Positions 12,867-25,475 are shown, counted from the first letter of the stretch. The stretch is 64,000 bases of DNA from Peromyscus leucopus (GCF_004664715.2 NC_051074.1:14927178-14991177), one strand, 5' to 3'. Translations and numbers: made by a program. The notes: generated from the letters alone by a model not told the origin.

Positions 12867-12956
12867 TTCTTCTTCTTCTTCTTCTTCTTCTTCTTCTTCT
12901 TCTTCTTCTTCTTCTTCTTCTTCTTCTTCTTCTTCTTCTTCTTCTTCTTCTTCTTC
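12867..12956. repeat. (TTC)30, a GAA/TTC trinucleotide tract
   Basis: Exactly 30 uninterrupted TTC units occupy 90 bases. The complementary strand is (GAA)30, a pure purine tract of the kind known to form triplex structures and to be length-unstable. Confidence 0.98.
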
Positions 12957-13595
12957 CCCAAATGGACTTCATCACTGACAAAAAGTCTGATGCTAAATTT
13001 AAACCTCCTGGCTTGTCAGCATTTATTGGATTTTGACCTTTATATAATTCTTAAACTTTTGGTACAATGTGACTTTAAGAATGGCTGGCATTTCATTTTC
13101 ATACCTAGTTATTTTATAAACATTTTGTAGCTGCTCTATAAGAAATGACTTTTGGGAATAATGAACACACACAATAAAGCCATAGCCAATTCAGTGTAAT
13201 TTCACTGGGTGAATTATTTTACATTTCTTTAGAAGGAGTGTAATTCCTTTTAGATTTCTTGATTACCCAGTTTGGGAGTACAATGATGAGCATATGCCAT
13301 TTAAATTTTCTTCAATGGCAAAGAAAAAATTCAAAGATTAAAGGTCATTTAACATGAGTCCTTCGATGAACTATTATATTTAATGGGATGGGCAAGATTA
13401 TGCTGAAATAAAATAAGTTGAAAATCTACCTGGTTTACAACAAAGCATATTTCTTCCTTGTGGCATATGCCCATCACTGGCAGTTCTTTCCTACATGTTC
13501 ACTTCCAGACTCATTGGTGTCTGAGTCTCCATAGGAACCACTGATGGCTTCAATGGAAAAGAGGCAAGACAACTCACATGTTCTCTGTTTTGTTT
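12957..13595. other. Unique AT-rich DNA, nothing recognised
   Basis: No gene, RNA or recognisable transposon is supported here. Confidence 0.5.
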
Positions 13596-13685
13596 TTTTT
13601 TTTCTAGTGCTGTGGATTAAACCTAACATTTTGCTCATGTTATGCAGACAATGTGCTCTAGTGCTGTGTCTCTAGACATAGTTTT
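13596..13685 (-). mobile_element. Possible decayed ID/B4 tail
   Basis: A poly-T run is followed by CTAGTGCTGTGGATTAAACC and ends in a TAGTGCTGTGTCTCTAGACA run. This is similar in order to an antisense ID tail and body, but decayed. Confidence 0.35.
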
Positions 13686-13919
13686 TAACACTTGTACTCA
13701 GAGTTGACACTTACTATCCAAAACAAACTACATGCATGCTTAAGGTGAACAGGACAAATAAGGGTGTTATCAATCATATGTAGCAATTGAATAGAAATAA
13801 GGAAAGGTATGCAGAATTTTTTCAGAGAAGCAAAGTGGATAACCTATATATTAGTAATATATTATTAAATTATCTTTTAACATCTGGTGTATGGAGTGTT
13901 TGGAAAATCACTTCTGCTG

Positions 13920-14140
13920 AATTAGGTGACAAAGGCCTGTAACCTCAGCAAATTGGGGGTCTGAGACATGATGACGTTAAAAGTCAAGGCCAGACTGTGC
14001 TAGAGAGTGATTTCAAGGCTAATGTCAGTGGCTTAGCAAAGCCCTGTCTCAAAAATAAAAGTGAAAAAGGACAGAAAGATTCTATAGCATAGTGGTACAG
14101 CAATGCTCAGTATCACAATAAATAAATAAAATATAGTTCT
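13920..14140 (+). mobile_element. B4 (B1-ID fusion) SINE, diverged
   Basis: The left part is B1-like (GGCCTGTAACCTCAGCAA, GTCAAGGCCAGACTGTGCTA, CCCTGTCTCAAAAATAAAA). The right part is ID-like (ATTCTATAGCATAGTGGTACAG...CAATGCTCAGTATCAC) with an AATAAATAAATAAA tail. That order defines B4. Confidence 0.7.
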
Positions 14141-14211
14141 ATTTTGGAACAATTTAAATTTTTGCATTTGCTATGGGCTGTAACAAACACAGCTAAGCAG
14201 AATTCTTTGTG

Positions 14212-14253
14212 ATATATATATGATATATTATATATATATCATATATATATGAT
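14212..14253. repeat. AT-rich palindromic tract
   Basis: ATATATATGATATATTATATATATATCATATATATATGAT is largely self-complementary and could extrude as a cruciform. Confidence 0.8.
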
Positions 14254-14370
14254 TATTTTATTTAAAAGATCAGCAGTGAGTTCTGCTCTCAAATTAAATA
14301 CAAAAAAAATAAAGAAATTTACCTACAGTTTTCCTCCTTTACTTTCCTTCTTCAATTTTGTGTGTGCTTA

Positions 14371-14372
<2 letters not shown>

Positions 14373-14424
<52 letters not shown>

Positions 14425-14501
14425 TGTGTATATGTGTGTGTGTATGTGTGTGTGTATGTGTGTGAGTGTGTGTGTGAGTGTGTGTGTGTGTGTGTGTGTG
14501 T
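14373..14501. repeat. (GT)n with ATGT and AGTG interruptions
   Basis: About 130 bases of mainly GT repeat are broken by TATGTG and GAGTG variants. This is an older, interrupted microsatellite that still has long pure blocks. Reading frames through it are artefacts. Confidence 0.97.
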
Positions 14502-14741
14502 ACATATGTACACAAATGCCTGCCATTTACTGAAGCAGTTTCAGTATCAGGGCACTAATTTTCTAGAATGCGTCTGGAAACATTTCTTCCCTTCAATTTT
14601 TAGGTAATATTAACTTTAATTATAATTACCTAAGCATATTAAAATATCCTTTAAACAAATGATCTGTGAAAAATTATCAACAATGTATCTACATTCCATT
14701 TTGCTCTTCAAAATTATGAAACATGGTGTGTACTTTTTTCA

Positions 14742-15030
14742 TGTGGGATCACTAATATCTGTAGTGGGTAGCTGTTCCAGCCTTGACCTGGAAGTACTAC
14801 CCCCATTGAGGCTCCCGGTAACTGTCATGCCTATGAGGCGGGGTGAGAGAGGACCCTGAAGACCCGAAATCCAGATGTGCCAGCTCCCTTGGTTCCTGGA
14901 TCCTGGATGCTGGAGGTAGACCAAGCAGAGTTCTCCAGAGGACACCATTTCCTGGACCCTGTAACCTGTAAGTTACCCCACAAAATAAACCTCCCTTTTA
15001 ATTTAAAACTTCCACCAATAAATATCATTT
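14742..15030 (+). mobile_element. Candidate solo LTR or other retroelement end
   Basis: The segment starts TGTGGGATC and is much more GC-rich than its flanks, with several CpGs (GAGGCGGGGTGAGAG). It then passes a CCTGTAACCTGTAAG stretch and a CACAAAATAAACC polyadenylation-like signal near 14985. The layout of GC-rich promoter-like region then AATAAA suggests an LTR. I could not find a convincing target duplication, so both ends are uncertain. Confidence 0.45.
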
Positions 15031-15445
15031 TAGCTGACATGCTTTCAAAATTGGATTGATAAAGTATCCAGATGCTAAAATAAGAGCATAACTATGGAAG
15101 GGTAGAAAAGACAGAGTAACCAGAGGTATCTGAAGCAAGCCTGCTCTTGGGAGAAATTCATTGCCTTGTTAGAGGCTCATAGGTAATTCTTTTTTTTTTT
15201 TTTTTTTAGTTAGTTTGTATTTATTCTTTGAAAATTTTGTACCTTAATACAATGTATGTTTTTCATATACATCTGTCATTACCATCTGAAAACTCTCCTT
15301 AGTACCCACAATACTTCCTTCTCAAGTTCATACTGTCCCTTTACATGTTCTCCCACTTGTCTTTATTCCATAGAACCCCTCATATACACCGCTTAGCTTT
15401 TTTTCAAACTCATGACCTCTTGTTTCATCAGTTGTTGGTGTATAC

Positions 15446-15477
15446 ACACACACACACACACACACACTCACACACAC
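15446..15477. repeat. (CA)n microsatellite
   Basis: A short CA run lies inside the L1 fragment, with one TCA interruption. Confidence 0.95.
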
Positions 15478-15537
15478 ATCTTAAGGAGCTTCCATAATAC
15501 TTGGTTTCCATATGACATTTTCAAGTCTTTAAGTTTA

Positions 15538-15540
<3 letters not shown>

Positions 15541-15601
<61 letters not shown>
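15541..15601. repeat. (TC)n microsatellite
   Basis: About 60 bases of pure TC lie inside the L1 fragment. Confidence 0.97.
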
Positions 15602-15603
<2 letters not shown>

Positions 15604-16031
15604 TTACCATGCTCTCCCACCAACAGCCCCTTTTAACCTTGCTGTTTCCTTATTCTTTTACTGCTCCCCATATGGCACGTGTGTTCTGTCATCCTTCTTT
15701 TGGAATTCCCCTATGGCTTCTAAGTAGTGTACTACCTTCTATGAGTACTACAGTTGAAACACATATCTAAAGATTCAAATCTAGCATCCACATATACAAA
15801 GCATAATACGACCTTTGTCTTTCTGGGCTTGGGTTACTGCATTCAGAATCATTATTTCCAGCTCCATATATTCACCTAAATGTTTCATTATTTCATTTTT
15901 CTTTATAGCTGAATAATATTCCATTGTGTGTATAAAATCTATTCATTTGTTGATTGATTCTCTGTAATAGGATAAAGACATTTGTCTAGGAGTATAAGTT
16001 ACACAGCATAGTAAACATATTTCCAGATTTC

Positions 16032-16146
16032 TTGTTTTTGGTTTTTTGAGACAGAGTTTCTTTGTGTAACAGTCCTGGCTGTCCTGGAACTCACTTTTTC
16101 GATCAGGCTGGCCTCAAACTCAGAGATCCGCCTGCCTCTGCCTCCT
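16032..16146 (-). mobile_element. B1 SINE, 5'-truncated, nested in L1
   Basis: TTTTTTGAGACAGAGTTTC to CAGAGATCCGCCTGCCTCTG is an antisense B1 lacking its 5' (GCCGGGCG) end. The L1 sequence resumes at about 16152 with TTGACCTTAGCCATTC. The B1 is therefore younger than the L1. Confidence 0.88.
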
Positions 16147-17392
16147 TTTTATTGACCTTAGCCATTCTAACTGAGCAAGACAAAAATTCAAGTGGTTTCA
16201 TTTTTATTTCCCTAAAGACTATGCATATCAAACATTTAAAAATGTTCCTCAGAATTTATATTTCTTCTTTTGAGAAGTTCATTTACTTCCATGCCCCAGT
16301 ATTTGAGTTTTTGTGGTTTGTTTTGTTGCTGTTTTTAGTTCTTTGGATATTCTAGATGCTATCACTCAGTCAGATACATGGCCAGTGAAGATCATTCCCA
16401 CATTTTGTAGGTTGCATCTTTACTATAATGTTGGTATCCTTTGCTGTATAGAAGATTTTTCAGTTTCATTAGATATCATCTGTCAGTATTGGTTTCAGTG
16501 CCTTTGCTACTGCAGGCTTGTTCAGTAAATTTTTCCTGTACCTGTAAACTCAAGCATATTCCCTACTTTCTCTTCTAACATATTTAATATATCCAGTCAT
16601 ATATTGACATCATTAATCAACCAGGAGCTTAATATTGTGTAGGGTGAGAAATAAGGATCTAGTTTCATTATCTACATTTAACAATCCAGATAGACAACCA
16701 GTATTTGATGCAGGTGCTATTTTTTTTCGAGGTGCAACTTCTGGCCTCTTTGTAACAATCATGTGGCTACTAGAGTGTGGGGTTTTATCTGAGTCCTCCA
16801 CTCCACTCCTTGGATCATTGTGTCTGTCTTTATGTCAGTATCATGCTTTTTTTTCTTAAATTACTGTAGATCTATGATATAACTCAAAATCAAGTATGGT
16901 AATTTTCCCAACAGTGTTTTTATTGTTCAGAAGTGTTCTGGCTATCCTGATTCTTTTGTATTTATGAGTTTTGATATTATATTTCAATTTCTATGAAGAA
17001 TAACATTAGAATTTTGATGGGATTGTGTTGAAGATGTAGTTTTTTAAAGGGTGTCTATTTTCAAATTATTAACCATACTGGTTCAAGGAATGGGAAGCCT
17101 TTCCATCTTCTGGTGTTATCTTTCTTGAGATAAATATTATCCACGCATATTTTTATCCATTTAAAAATTATTACCATGAAACCCATTACTTTTCACTGTT
17201 AATATATGGTGATAAAAGAGAAGATAAGGTAAGACCAAACATTTTTAACTATGTGCTATTGGAAGTAACTATGTCGATGATGTAAAATAATTCTTTTTTT
17301 TTTAAATTATCAGTCTTCTGTAAAACCAATAGCCTAGACTCGCTGCTCTCTTTTTACTTTGCCTGACCTGTGTAGACATACTTGTCATCACA

Positions 17393-17503
17393 CTGTACTA
17401 CACTATACTATGCTATGCTATGCTATGATGCCATGCCATGCCATACTATGCTATACTATGCTAAGCTATGCTATGCCATGCCATGCCATTCTATGCTATA
17501 GCT
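17393..17503 (+). repeat. Pentanucleotide array (CTATG)n/(CCATG)n
   Basis: Five-base units alternate in blocks: CTATA/CTATG, then CCATG, then CTATG, then CCATG again. About 22 units are present with point variants (CTAAG, ATGATG). The block order suggests amplification of higher-order groups. Confidence 0.9.
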
Positions 17504-19171
17504 TCTGTTTAACTCCATAGTGCATTTATTTCAAAAGAGTGATAACAGCTAGCAGGGTAGATTGTGACTATTTTCTTTGAACATAAATATACCTTCAAGA
17601 AAGCAAGGCAAGGCACGATCATGGAACTTGATTCAGATTTGAAGTTGTGTATGAGAGTCCATGGTCTTGTGTATCCAGATTAGGAGTGCAGTTGTATGTG
17701 GATGTGGTTCTTCAACATGCTCTGAGAAAACAAACCTCCGTTTTACAGGACAACTGGGGGAAAATGATGAGAATGTGAGAAGAAAAGAATTCTCTGGTTA
17801 GTTTTGTATTTCTGAGCAAGATTTTAACAGTTCTGAACTTCAATTTCCAGTCCTGGGAAGTGTGGAAATGTTACAAATAAGTGTTTCTTTCCATGGGTTC
17901 AATTTTATTGCTTTGTTAAGCTCCATCTATAAGTCATAGACCCAGAGACCTTTGTGTTAAACTGGAGAAATAGTAGATAGTGTGCTAAGAATTATTAAGG
18001 AAAATAACGTGAACAGAAAGAGACAACTATAACACTATTGTCTGTGTAGGTGGCTGCTATATACAAGCATGGGCCAACAACCCTGGAGTGTGTTCTGTTT
18101 AGGTAACTCACATGGCAACATTGACTTTGTTTTCCTGGGCTTTAGTTTTTCATTGGAATATCTCATTGAAATTTTTGCATGAAAAGAAGATAGCCCTCAT
18201 CCATTTATATGAAAATGAGTCTTTTTGTCTTTGTGACTTACTTTATAGCTGCAAACTGTAAGCACATTCAAGGACCATGTTGGGACAAAAAGAAGAAGCC
18301 AATTTCTCTCAGAGAAAAACAGATTTGGATAATTTATTTAGAATAAACAGTGTGAGCTCTTCTTCTTAGAGTGTATTTCCTTCTAGGAAGCGTGAACTTA
18401 CCTAGTAAAATATTCACAATAGCTCCTGTTTCTATGATACCCTCCTATCAAGCCTTTGTTTCTTTCATTGTTTTAGTTTTCTCCACTTTTGTCTTTACAA
18501 AAGGCATCAGGGAATATTTGCATCAGAGAAACATAGTAATATCAATAATTCATTTAGGACTAAAGTTTACAGGAGACAGACAATCACTTTCTTTGGGTGA
18601 CTTTTCATGCTGTTCAAAATGTTCCATCTTCTGCATACATAGGTTAATTTGGTTACTGTCCTCAATGTTCTCCTAGAATACTAGGTAATTTAATCAATTG
18701 CTACCTATCTGTCTGTCTGTCTATCATCTAGCTAATCTAGTGATCTAAGTTATCTTCTATCTCCTTATCATGCAGTTTCAATCAGTTTTAATTCCTTAAT
18801 TATTGCAACTTGTTAAATTATAAATACATGAACACAAAGCAATTATTCATTTAATTATGAAGCAGCAATTTTTAAGTGTTTCTAAGCATAGATATCATTT
18901 ACATTCTGAAAATTTCTCAAAATTACCAAAATTTTTTAGTAGCCTTTTTATATTGAGGTTTTAAAATTATTATCAATGATCTTTCTTACACTGGAAAATA
19001 AAGTTAAGCAGTTTAAAATATATTTAATTTATTTACAGCAATGTGATAAACTATTACATATAACATATTTTAAAGAAAAAAAGAAGTATTTTCCATGTAA
19101 TGAAGACAATGTCATTGGCTACTATTTCTTCAAATCTTTTTTAAGACTATTTTTATTTATCATATAAAAAT
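17504..19171. other. Unique DNA, no gene seen
   Basis: The only internal repeat I note is a short (TCTG)n at 18709-18722. One 101-codon open frame at 18371-18676 has no recognisable features. I see nothing else that I can support. Confidence 0.45.
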
Positions 19172-19206
19172 TACACACACACACACACATACACACACAC
19201 ACACAT
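19172..19206. repeat. (CA)n microsatellite
   Basis: About 35 bases of CA repeat have one AT interruption. Confidence 0.95.
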
Positions 19207-19299
19207 ATATGAATATGATCATCTGTTGCCCAATCCCTCCATATACTCAAGAACCTAACAAAACACAAATTTTCCAAACGTATATACGCTTTTAAAATG

Positions 19300-19800
19300 T
19301 ATTCCTTTTTAACTATCTTGGCACTGCCCATATGTATGTGGATGTAATGCCATCCAGTGACCTCGGACAATCTACAAGTGAACAAAGCCTCAAAGAACAG
19401 TGACTCTCCCTGCCCTGATAACCACCAACTGCCAATTACTCCTCAGGATTTCATGAAAACCGCAGGAGACCCTACCCTACTCATTCTGGAATTTCAACTT
19501 GCTTGATCTTGTTCATGTGGCTACTGCTTCTATGAGTTAATGTGTTCAACAGCCTCCTGATTTCTCAAAGAGAGTATTCCAAGCATGTCTTTCAATCCTC
19601 TGCCTCCTAATGCTGCTCTTTCTATCCCTCTTTTTCAATACTTCCAGTGCTTTGGAGCAGAGGCAGGTTGACAACTCTGTCCCATCTTCCACTGAACAGA
19701 CATACTGAGTGAGATTACACAGGTCCAAAGAGACAAACAGCATATGCAATCTCTCAAATGTGGGTCTTACCTTCACATCTTTTGTTTTGTGTGTTTTACC
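19300..19800 (-). repeat. Possible L1-derived or other muroid repeat, antisense
   Basis: The style of this stretch (CTTGGCACTGCCCATATGT, AATCCTCTGCCTCC, CAATACTTCCAGTGCTTTGG) is like pieces of long rodent interspersed repeats. I cannot name the family, and there are no ends or duplications to define it. Confidence 0.25.
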
Positions 19801-20814
19801 TGTAGGACATAAACACTGAAGCTGGAAAAATAGAAATCAGCCATTATTAGGAGTTACATTAAAGGAGAGGTATTATTGAATATAGGTATAATGAGAGGAG
19901 AGACAAGAATAATGAGAATAAAAAGTTTCAAGCGTATAGAGGAATGATGGTGAAAGAGGAATCATCAAAATAGTTAATAAAAATGAAATTTGTATGACAA
20001 AGCTATGTGGTAACCTATGACCTTAGAGCTCAAGTACAAATATAATAAGAGAGAATACTAAAACACGTGTGATATGAAAGAAAGGAGGGGCACTGGGGCC
20101 TAAAGATTTGAGGATGAGATAAAGGAGAATGTATGGGACTGGTTAACACAAACCAAATATGGATGAAGAAGGCACTAATTTGTACTAATTAAAAATATAA
20201 TCAAATCTCTTTGATGCTAAGCTTAGCAAATGATAGCTAGGCTCTCATATCTTCTTCTCCATCAATCTGTTGCAGTGTCTTGCTTTCCAGAAAACATATG
20301 AAGAAATTCCATCATCACTTATGTTATTTCTAGTGTGAAATATGAAATCAAGTTGGTAAATATTTCATAAACCGTTACATTTAAATCTGTTTCAGTATTT
20401 TTTGAATTGAAGATACATTGTTATGAGTGGTACATTTTAGAGCACCATGTTCTAGTCTTTGAGAATATGTTAGTTTGCTGAAGGGTGAAGTTCTTGGCTG
20501 AATTCATACATTTTGTTATATAATATAAAAGAAAAATGAAATATGATAAAATGAATGGTGTTTGCTTTTCACTTATTTCTCTTATCCTTAAAAGAAACTG
20601 GCTTTTCTTCAAGTTACAGATTGAGGAGAAGAATACAGTTATGATAATATATTTTTAGTTATGCTAGCCTGGTTTGAGCAAGTTGACATAGTTTAACTGG
20701 CAAATGATGTATTGCTTTTTTATAATGAAAGTACTTTGGGGTTTATATGACTTCTGCAAGGGTCTCAGGAATCCCCACATACCTGCACTGAATACTGATA
20801 ATTAGTGAGCGAAT
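19801..20814. other. Unique AT-rich DNA, nothing recognised
   Basis: No exon, RNA gene or transposon is supported here. Confidence 0.45.
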
Positions 20815-20965
20815 CAGTCCTCAGAGAAATGTAATATGCTTATTCCTATTTTGCAAATGAGGAATTAGTAGTGTATATATAAAAAAAAGGAGTTTGTGTG
20901 ATTTACTCAAGGATAGACAACTAGCAAATTATGTAGGTGGGATAATAACCTGGGGGAACACCAGG
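20815..20965 (+). repeat. Ancient MIR SINE
   Basis: TTCCTATTTTGCAAATGAGG, then TTTACTCAAGGATAGACAAC, then TAGCAAATTATGTAGGTGGG and ATAACCTGGG follow the MIR core order (cf. CCATTTTACAGATGAGG...TGCCCAAGGTCACACAGC). Confidence 0.65.
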
Positions 20966-21747
20966 GAATCCACATATTTGTCTGCTTCAGGTCAAATGAC
21001 AGTTTCCATCCTCATCTTGCTAGACCTGTGACACTCATCATCGATGCTCCCATGGCAGGCACTCTCCTCTGATAGCATTCCTTTGCTCTGCTGACGACCC
21101 CCCCCCCACCTTCAGTGTTGCACCAACCATTCTAAAGTCAGAGGACCTTAAGCCTTCATTAGTTTGTCTTTCTTCTTCTCTTTAAACTTTCATGCATTAC
21201 CTATGTGCATGATTTCCACCACTATCAATATGCAAATTACTCCCAAATTCTTATCTCGAACCCAGAACTCTCACTTCTTTAAAAATTTATCACTTGATTT
21301 ACATGTTATCTTCTCTCCACAGCTTCCTAAGCTCTATAGAACCAGAAATAAATCTAAGCATCCTCCTCCCACCCTTGACGCAAATCTAAATCTGGTTTTC
21401 ATCTGCTTTCCCTTTGATGAATATCACTACCATCAATCCAGTCATATGAAGCAGCCTTGACATTATCTTTTTACATTCACTTACCAGCCCTTCTCACTGT
21501 CTCTAGTGTCCTAACCTATGAACAAGCCACCATTCTATCTTATGTGGCTACTATCATAGGCTCTTTCTTTCCATTCTTTAGTGCATGTCTAGAGTATCAT
21601 AGAAGTTTCTTTTTTTTTTTTTTCTGCTAAGAAATCTTAATGGACTCTTCGTTGTCTTTATGTTAAAACCCAATACCGCAATGTGCTACCCCTAGGATGA
21701 CAGCAGTTCTCACGTCATTCAGTACATTTTCATTATGCCTACTTGTT
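20966..21747. other. Unique or very old repeat DNA
   Basis: A C-run lies near 21097-21110 and a T-run at 21608-21623. The pyrimidine-rich segment 21130-21720 vaguely recalls an antisense old LINE end, but I cannot support a family. Confidence 0.35.
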
Positions 21748-21748
21748 G

Positions 21749-22306
21749 TGTAGAAATTTCATGCAATATAAACCTCTGTTTTGGAGGGAAGACTTTTAAG
21801 ACACAGCATGATCCAAAGGCAGGTAAATATTCGACCCTGGAGGGAAGCTTTTCAAGCTCAGAAAGTAAACAGCCACTTCAGGAAGTTCCTGAAACAGTGC
21901 AGATTCACTAGGTCTCTCCCTCCCCGAACTGACATAATCTATAAAGACTACTGAGAGACAGTCTCAGACAAGATGATTCTCCCAGAAGAGGATCAGACAA
22001 GAGTATTTACCTAGAACAAGCAAAGATCAACTGAGCTACTTGGAAGAGGTTCAGACCTAAAGCTGCCAAAAGTTCCTTAGTATGCTCCATGTTTCTAGAT
22101 TTCAAGAACTGTCCCTGATGCTAGGGTGGGGTTTTGGTAATTCAACTGTCTTGCAGACATTTCTTCTCCTACTAAAGAAATTCTCCACCCACATTCCTGT
22201 AAGCAACCACAACAAAATCACTGGTTCACCAATTTGGACTTTGATGGTATCTGTATTCTGGTCTGTCATTGGTTCCATATCTTGAGTGAGTAGAGGTTTG
22301 TTCATG
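21749..22306 (+). mobile_element. Retroviral-type LTR, solo
   Basis: The segment starts TGTAGAAATTTCATGC. It contains CAGCCACTTCAGGAAGTTCC and GCAGATTCACTAGGTCTC, and runs through an ACAAAATCACTGGTTCACC polyadenylation-like region to TCTTGAGTGAGTAGAGG. I recognise this as a common rodent LTR. Nothing coding follows, so it looks like a solo LTR. The exact ends and the target duplication are not resolved. Confidence 0.55.
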
Positions 22307-24454
22307 TCTCTCCTGGAATAGTGTCATCAGACATTATTAATAGTAGGAATGCATTCTAAATAACTTTTAAAATATCACAGTCACTGAACCTGTGGAGACC
22401 CTCCATCATCTCATCTCTGATTTCATTGTATATAGAATTTCCCTTATTTCTACACTTATCTGTCAATGTTTTTCAAATAGTTTATGGTCTCTAAACATTT
22501 GTGTCCACTTGTCTTATGTCTTCACTGTTTAAGTCAGCCTTTACATTTGGCTTATGTTTCCAGATACTGCCTAATTCAGTCTCAAAGCACCACAACACCA
22601 CCTTGGAGTTCTTGTTTTATTGCCATGGGTGACATGTGATGGGTTAATATGCTACTTTCTGTTAGTTCATATTTCCTGGGGGTTGTGACTATGTCTTTTA
22701 AATTCAGTGATAGATCACTTGTCTTTCTGTGTTCTCAAAATGAGGGTCATTTAGTAAGATGTATTTTTATCTTTTTATCATTGAGTTTTCATAAATTTCA
22801 TATGTGTATGCAATATATCTTGGTGATATCCATTCCCCACTTTCTCTCCCCATTTGAAGGGAAGTAAATTATCAATGTTTAAGAATTTTATTTAAAATTA
22901 ATATTTATTTTGGAGATAAAATAATAGTAATATTAAGAATGTTATGATTGTCTGAGTTAGTTTATCAGACAATTTTTTTTTTCTCTTCACAGAAACAGAT
23001 CATGGTACAAAAGTGAATTAGGATCAAGGAAAATATTACTGAAAGGGTAGAGGAAGAGTGGAAGCAAAAATATGTATGTGTGGCGGTGGTGGCATTGGAA
23101 GTGGGAGCCGAGAGACACTAAGGAGTGTACAATCAGTTTTTTGCATCATAGTTCTTTAAAGCTAAAATGCGGTGTAGATATCTATATAATTTTACTATTA
23201 AAATATTTTGATGTTCGCAAGCTTCAGGCTTTGCTTTTAATCACCACCCCCTTGCCAGTGAGAGAGTTCATCCTTGATTCACCAATCCCACCAGCATCTC
23301 CAGAAATTGTTGTAGCTCTCTGAAAGAGAGGCAAGAGGGAAAGGAAGCTTGTATGCCAAGGATAAGGTAGTCAGTCAAGTCATTTGTAGCTTTGTTTAAT
23401 GAGGACATGGTGGGCATTGCCTTGGGCCTCAAGTCATCAGGACTTTAAGATGTTCATTGATGATTTAATACCCTACTTCATATGTACCCATTGATGACCT
23501 CTTGTGTAATTGAAAGCTTTTTTAAAGGGGCACTTGGGAATGATGCTCAGTTCAATAAATATTTTAACGTATGTTTGCCTGGGAATCCACATGTGTAAAT
23601 TCTGATTCTCTAGACAAAGATGATGTTAGCTAAAATCATGAAAACTCAAATGACCTCTTATCTGCTTGGCGAACTGGAAACACTTCACATTAATTTTCTG
23701 CTCATGAAGCAGAAAGTGTCTCCAATAATGATATAGTTCAAGGCTCCATGTAAACCTCTGCTTCCACTTCACAAGCAGATAATGTAATAAGCACATGCCC
23801 AAGCATCTGAAAATACAGTGAGCACTACTGATATGTAACTGATGTAGTCCCTAGGTATGATGTGTAATCCATTACCCTGAAAGTCTCCATACAAATTGAA
23901 GTGCAGTTTTATATTGTGTGTTTCTGTGACTCAATGGTAGTTCTTGGTTCATAGCTCATAAATCTTTTCCCAGTGACTGACTGGGAAATCAGTCATCTGT
24001 TTGGTGATTAATATTGATGTAATTTTATAGAAGAAATGAAATTCATAAATCATCAAAGCTTTTTGCTCATATTTTTTTTTAGTTTTATGTCCGGTGATTG
24101 TACCTCTGTAAGTTTATATGTTTAAGTTAATATCTGTTACCTCAACATAATAAAGAAGGAAACTCTTGCCTCTCCAGTCATCCTGTGATTCAGTGGGCTA
24201 CACTGATAAATAGCTTCAAAGCCACTAAAAAATAAAAAACTAACCAAATAAATAATTCTTATTATGCTTATATAATTTTATATCACATAAATTTATATAA
24301 TTTTATATAAGTTATATATAAACATATATGTAATTATATAAATTAATTATTTTTTTAACAGATGATGTTTAACTTGCAATGTGATTTCAGGAGCTTTAAA
24401 GTTTTATAAATGATTTTTAAAACTACATTTAAAATTAAGTATTATAAACAAATA
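22307..24454. other. Unique DNA, no gene seen
   Basis: Open frames reach only 83 codons, without domain features. An AT-rich palindromic patch lies at 24240-24350. I recognise no transposon. Confidence 0.45.
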
Positions 24455-24606
24455 CAATGACACATACCTGAAATTCCACACTTTAATAATTCTGAAGCTT
24501 TTGTTCACTTCAAATTCAAATTTAGCCACACAGAGGTCCATGGCAATAGCATCATATATTGGGAAGTTCAGAGTCAGTCTGGACCACAAAGTGAAACTTT
24601 TGTCTT
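24455..24606 (+). repeat. Very old B1-like SINE
   Basis: CACATACCTGAAATTCCACAC near the left and GTTCAGAGTCAGTCTGGACC...AAAGTGAAACTTTTGTCTT at the right follow B1 order, with an unrelated or decayed middle. A purine-rich tail follows at 24607-24755. Confidence 0.4.
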
Positions 24607-24755
24607 AAATGGGGGGGTGGAGAAAGAGGCTCAGAAGTAAGAATTGAAGAGAAGGATAGGGGACAAAACAGAAAGAGAGACAGGGGAGAAAGAAAATATG
24701 AGGAGAAGAAATAGTATAGAAAAGAAAGAATGAAAGAAAGAAATTAAATAACACT
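24607..24755 (+). repeat. Purine-rich (GA/GGA/GAAA) low-complexity tract
   Basis: About 150 bases are almost all G and A. They are irregular, with GAAAGAGAGACAGG and GAAAGAAAGAA motifs. Confidence 0.85.
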
Positions 24756-25384
24756 AAAGAACATTTTATGAAGAAAAGAATTAATTTTAAAAATGAATTG
24801 TATTATGCATATCTAGTAATACATGTTTGAGTTATAAATGTTGATTAAACATTAGCAAAGTTAGGTCAGAATTGAAATTATATATTAAAAAGCCATTTGA
24901 TATTCATTCAATACACATTTCAGAGTGTTTCTATGTTCAATATGACATAACAAATTTTCATTATTTCTTTAAGTATCTCTTTCCCTATCAAGTATATGGA
25001 TATTGTAACAAAACATTATAGTTTATTTAAATTTTTACCTACTGATGAAGCATAGTTTCATGGACAAATTGATTAATGGCCTGATGTTTTAATAAACTGC
25101 TGTATGACATGACCAAAATGGAAACATTTACCAGAAAGGGAATTAAGCAATTAAGAACCAAATTTAACCACTTCACTCAGATAATACAGAGAAGGTTGTC
25201 ATGACCTGAACTCATAAGTCACATACTTTATACTTTGTTTTCTTGTGTATGCATCTTTGCACTTTTATGGGGAAAACAAGGACATCCCTATGACAGGTGT
25301 CTGGGACAGTAGATGCTAATCATGTCATAAGTTCTAAGAAGTTTAAGATGTCACAAAGAAGTATTGTCCCCATAGTTCAGGGCT

Positions 25385-25475
25385 CAGTCAGCTAATATTT
25401 ATTGAACCCTATTGAACACTATTCATATGCACTGTTTCAAATATTGAGAATGAAGTGGTGAGTACAACACTCAGC
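25385..25475 (+). repeat. Ancient L2/MIR-type relic
   Basis: GCTAATATTTATTGAACCCT...CATATGCACTGTTTCAAATA...TGAGAATGAAGTGGTGAGTA follows the order of the mammalian-wide L2/MIR sequence (ATTTATTGAGCACCTACTATG...CACTGTTCTAGG). Confidence 0.5.

Larger units (their letters stand above)
15188..17140 (-). mobile_element. 5'-truncated L1 (3' UTR and C-terminal ORF2), antisense
   Basis: A poly-T run at 15189-15207 is the A-tail of a minus-strand L1. Moving right, one meets TGAATAATATTCCATTGTG near 15911, GCCATTCTAACTG near 16162, and a long block at 16190-17120 that matches antisense L1 ORF2 in content (for example TTCTGGCTATCCTGATTCTT and TTTTGATGGGATTGTGTTGA). Frames are broken, so no reverse transcriptase product is possible. 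It is interrupted by a B1 and by CA and TC repeats. Confidence 0.85.

Noticed and set aside
17393..17503. CRISPR-like array
   Set aside because: The units are five bases with no spacers. The organism is a mammal and the array is a microsatellite.
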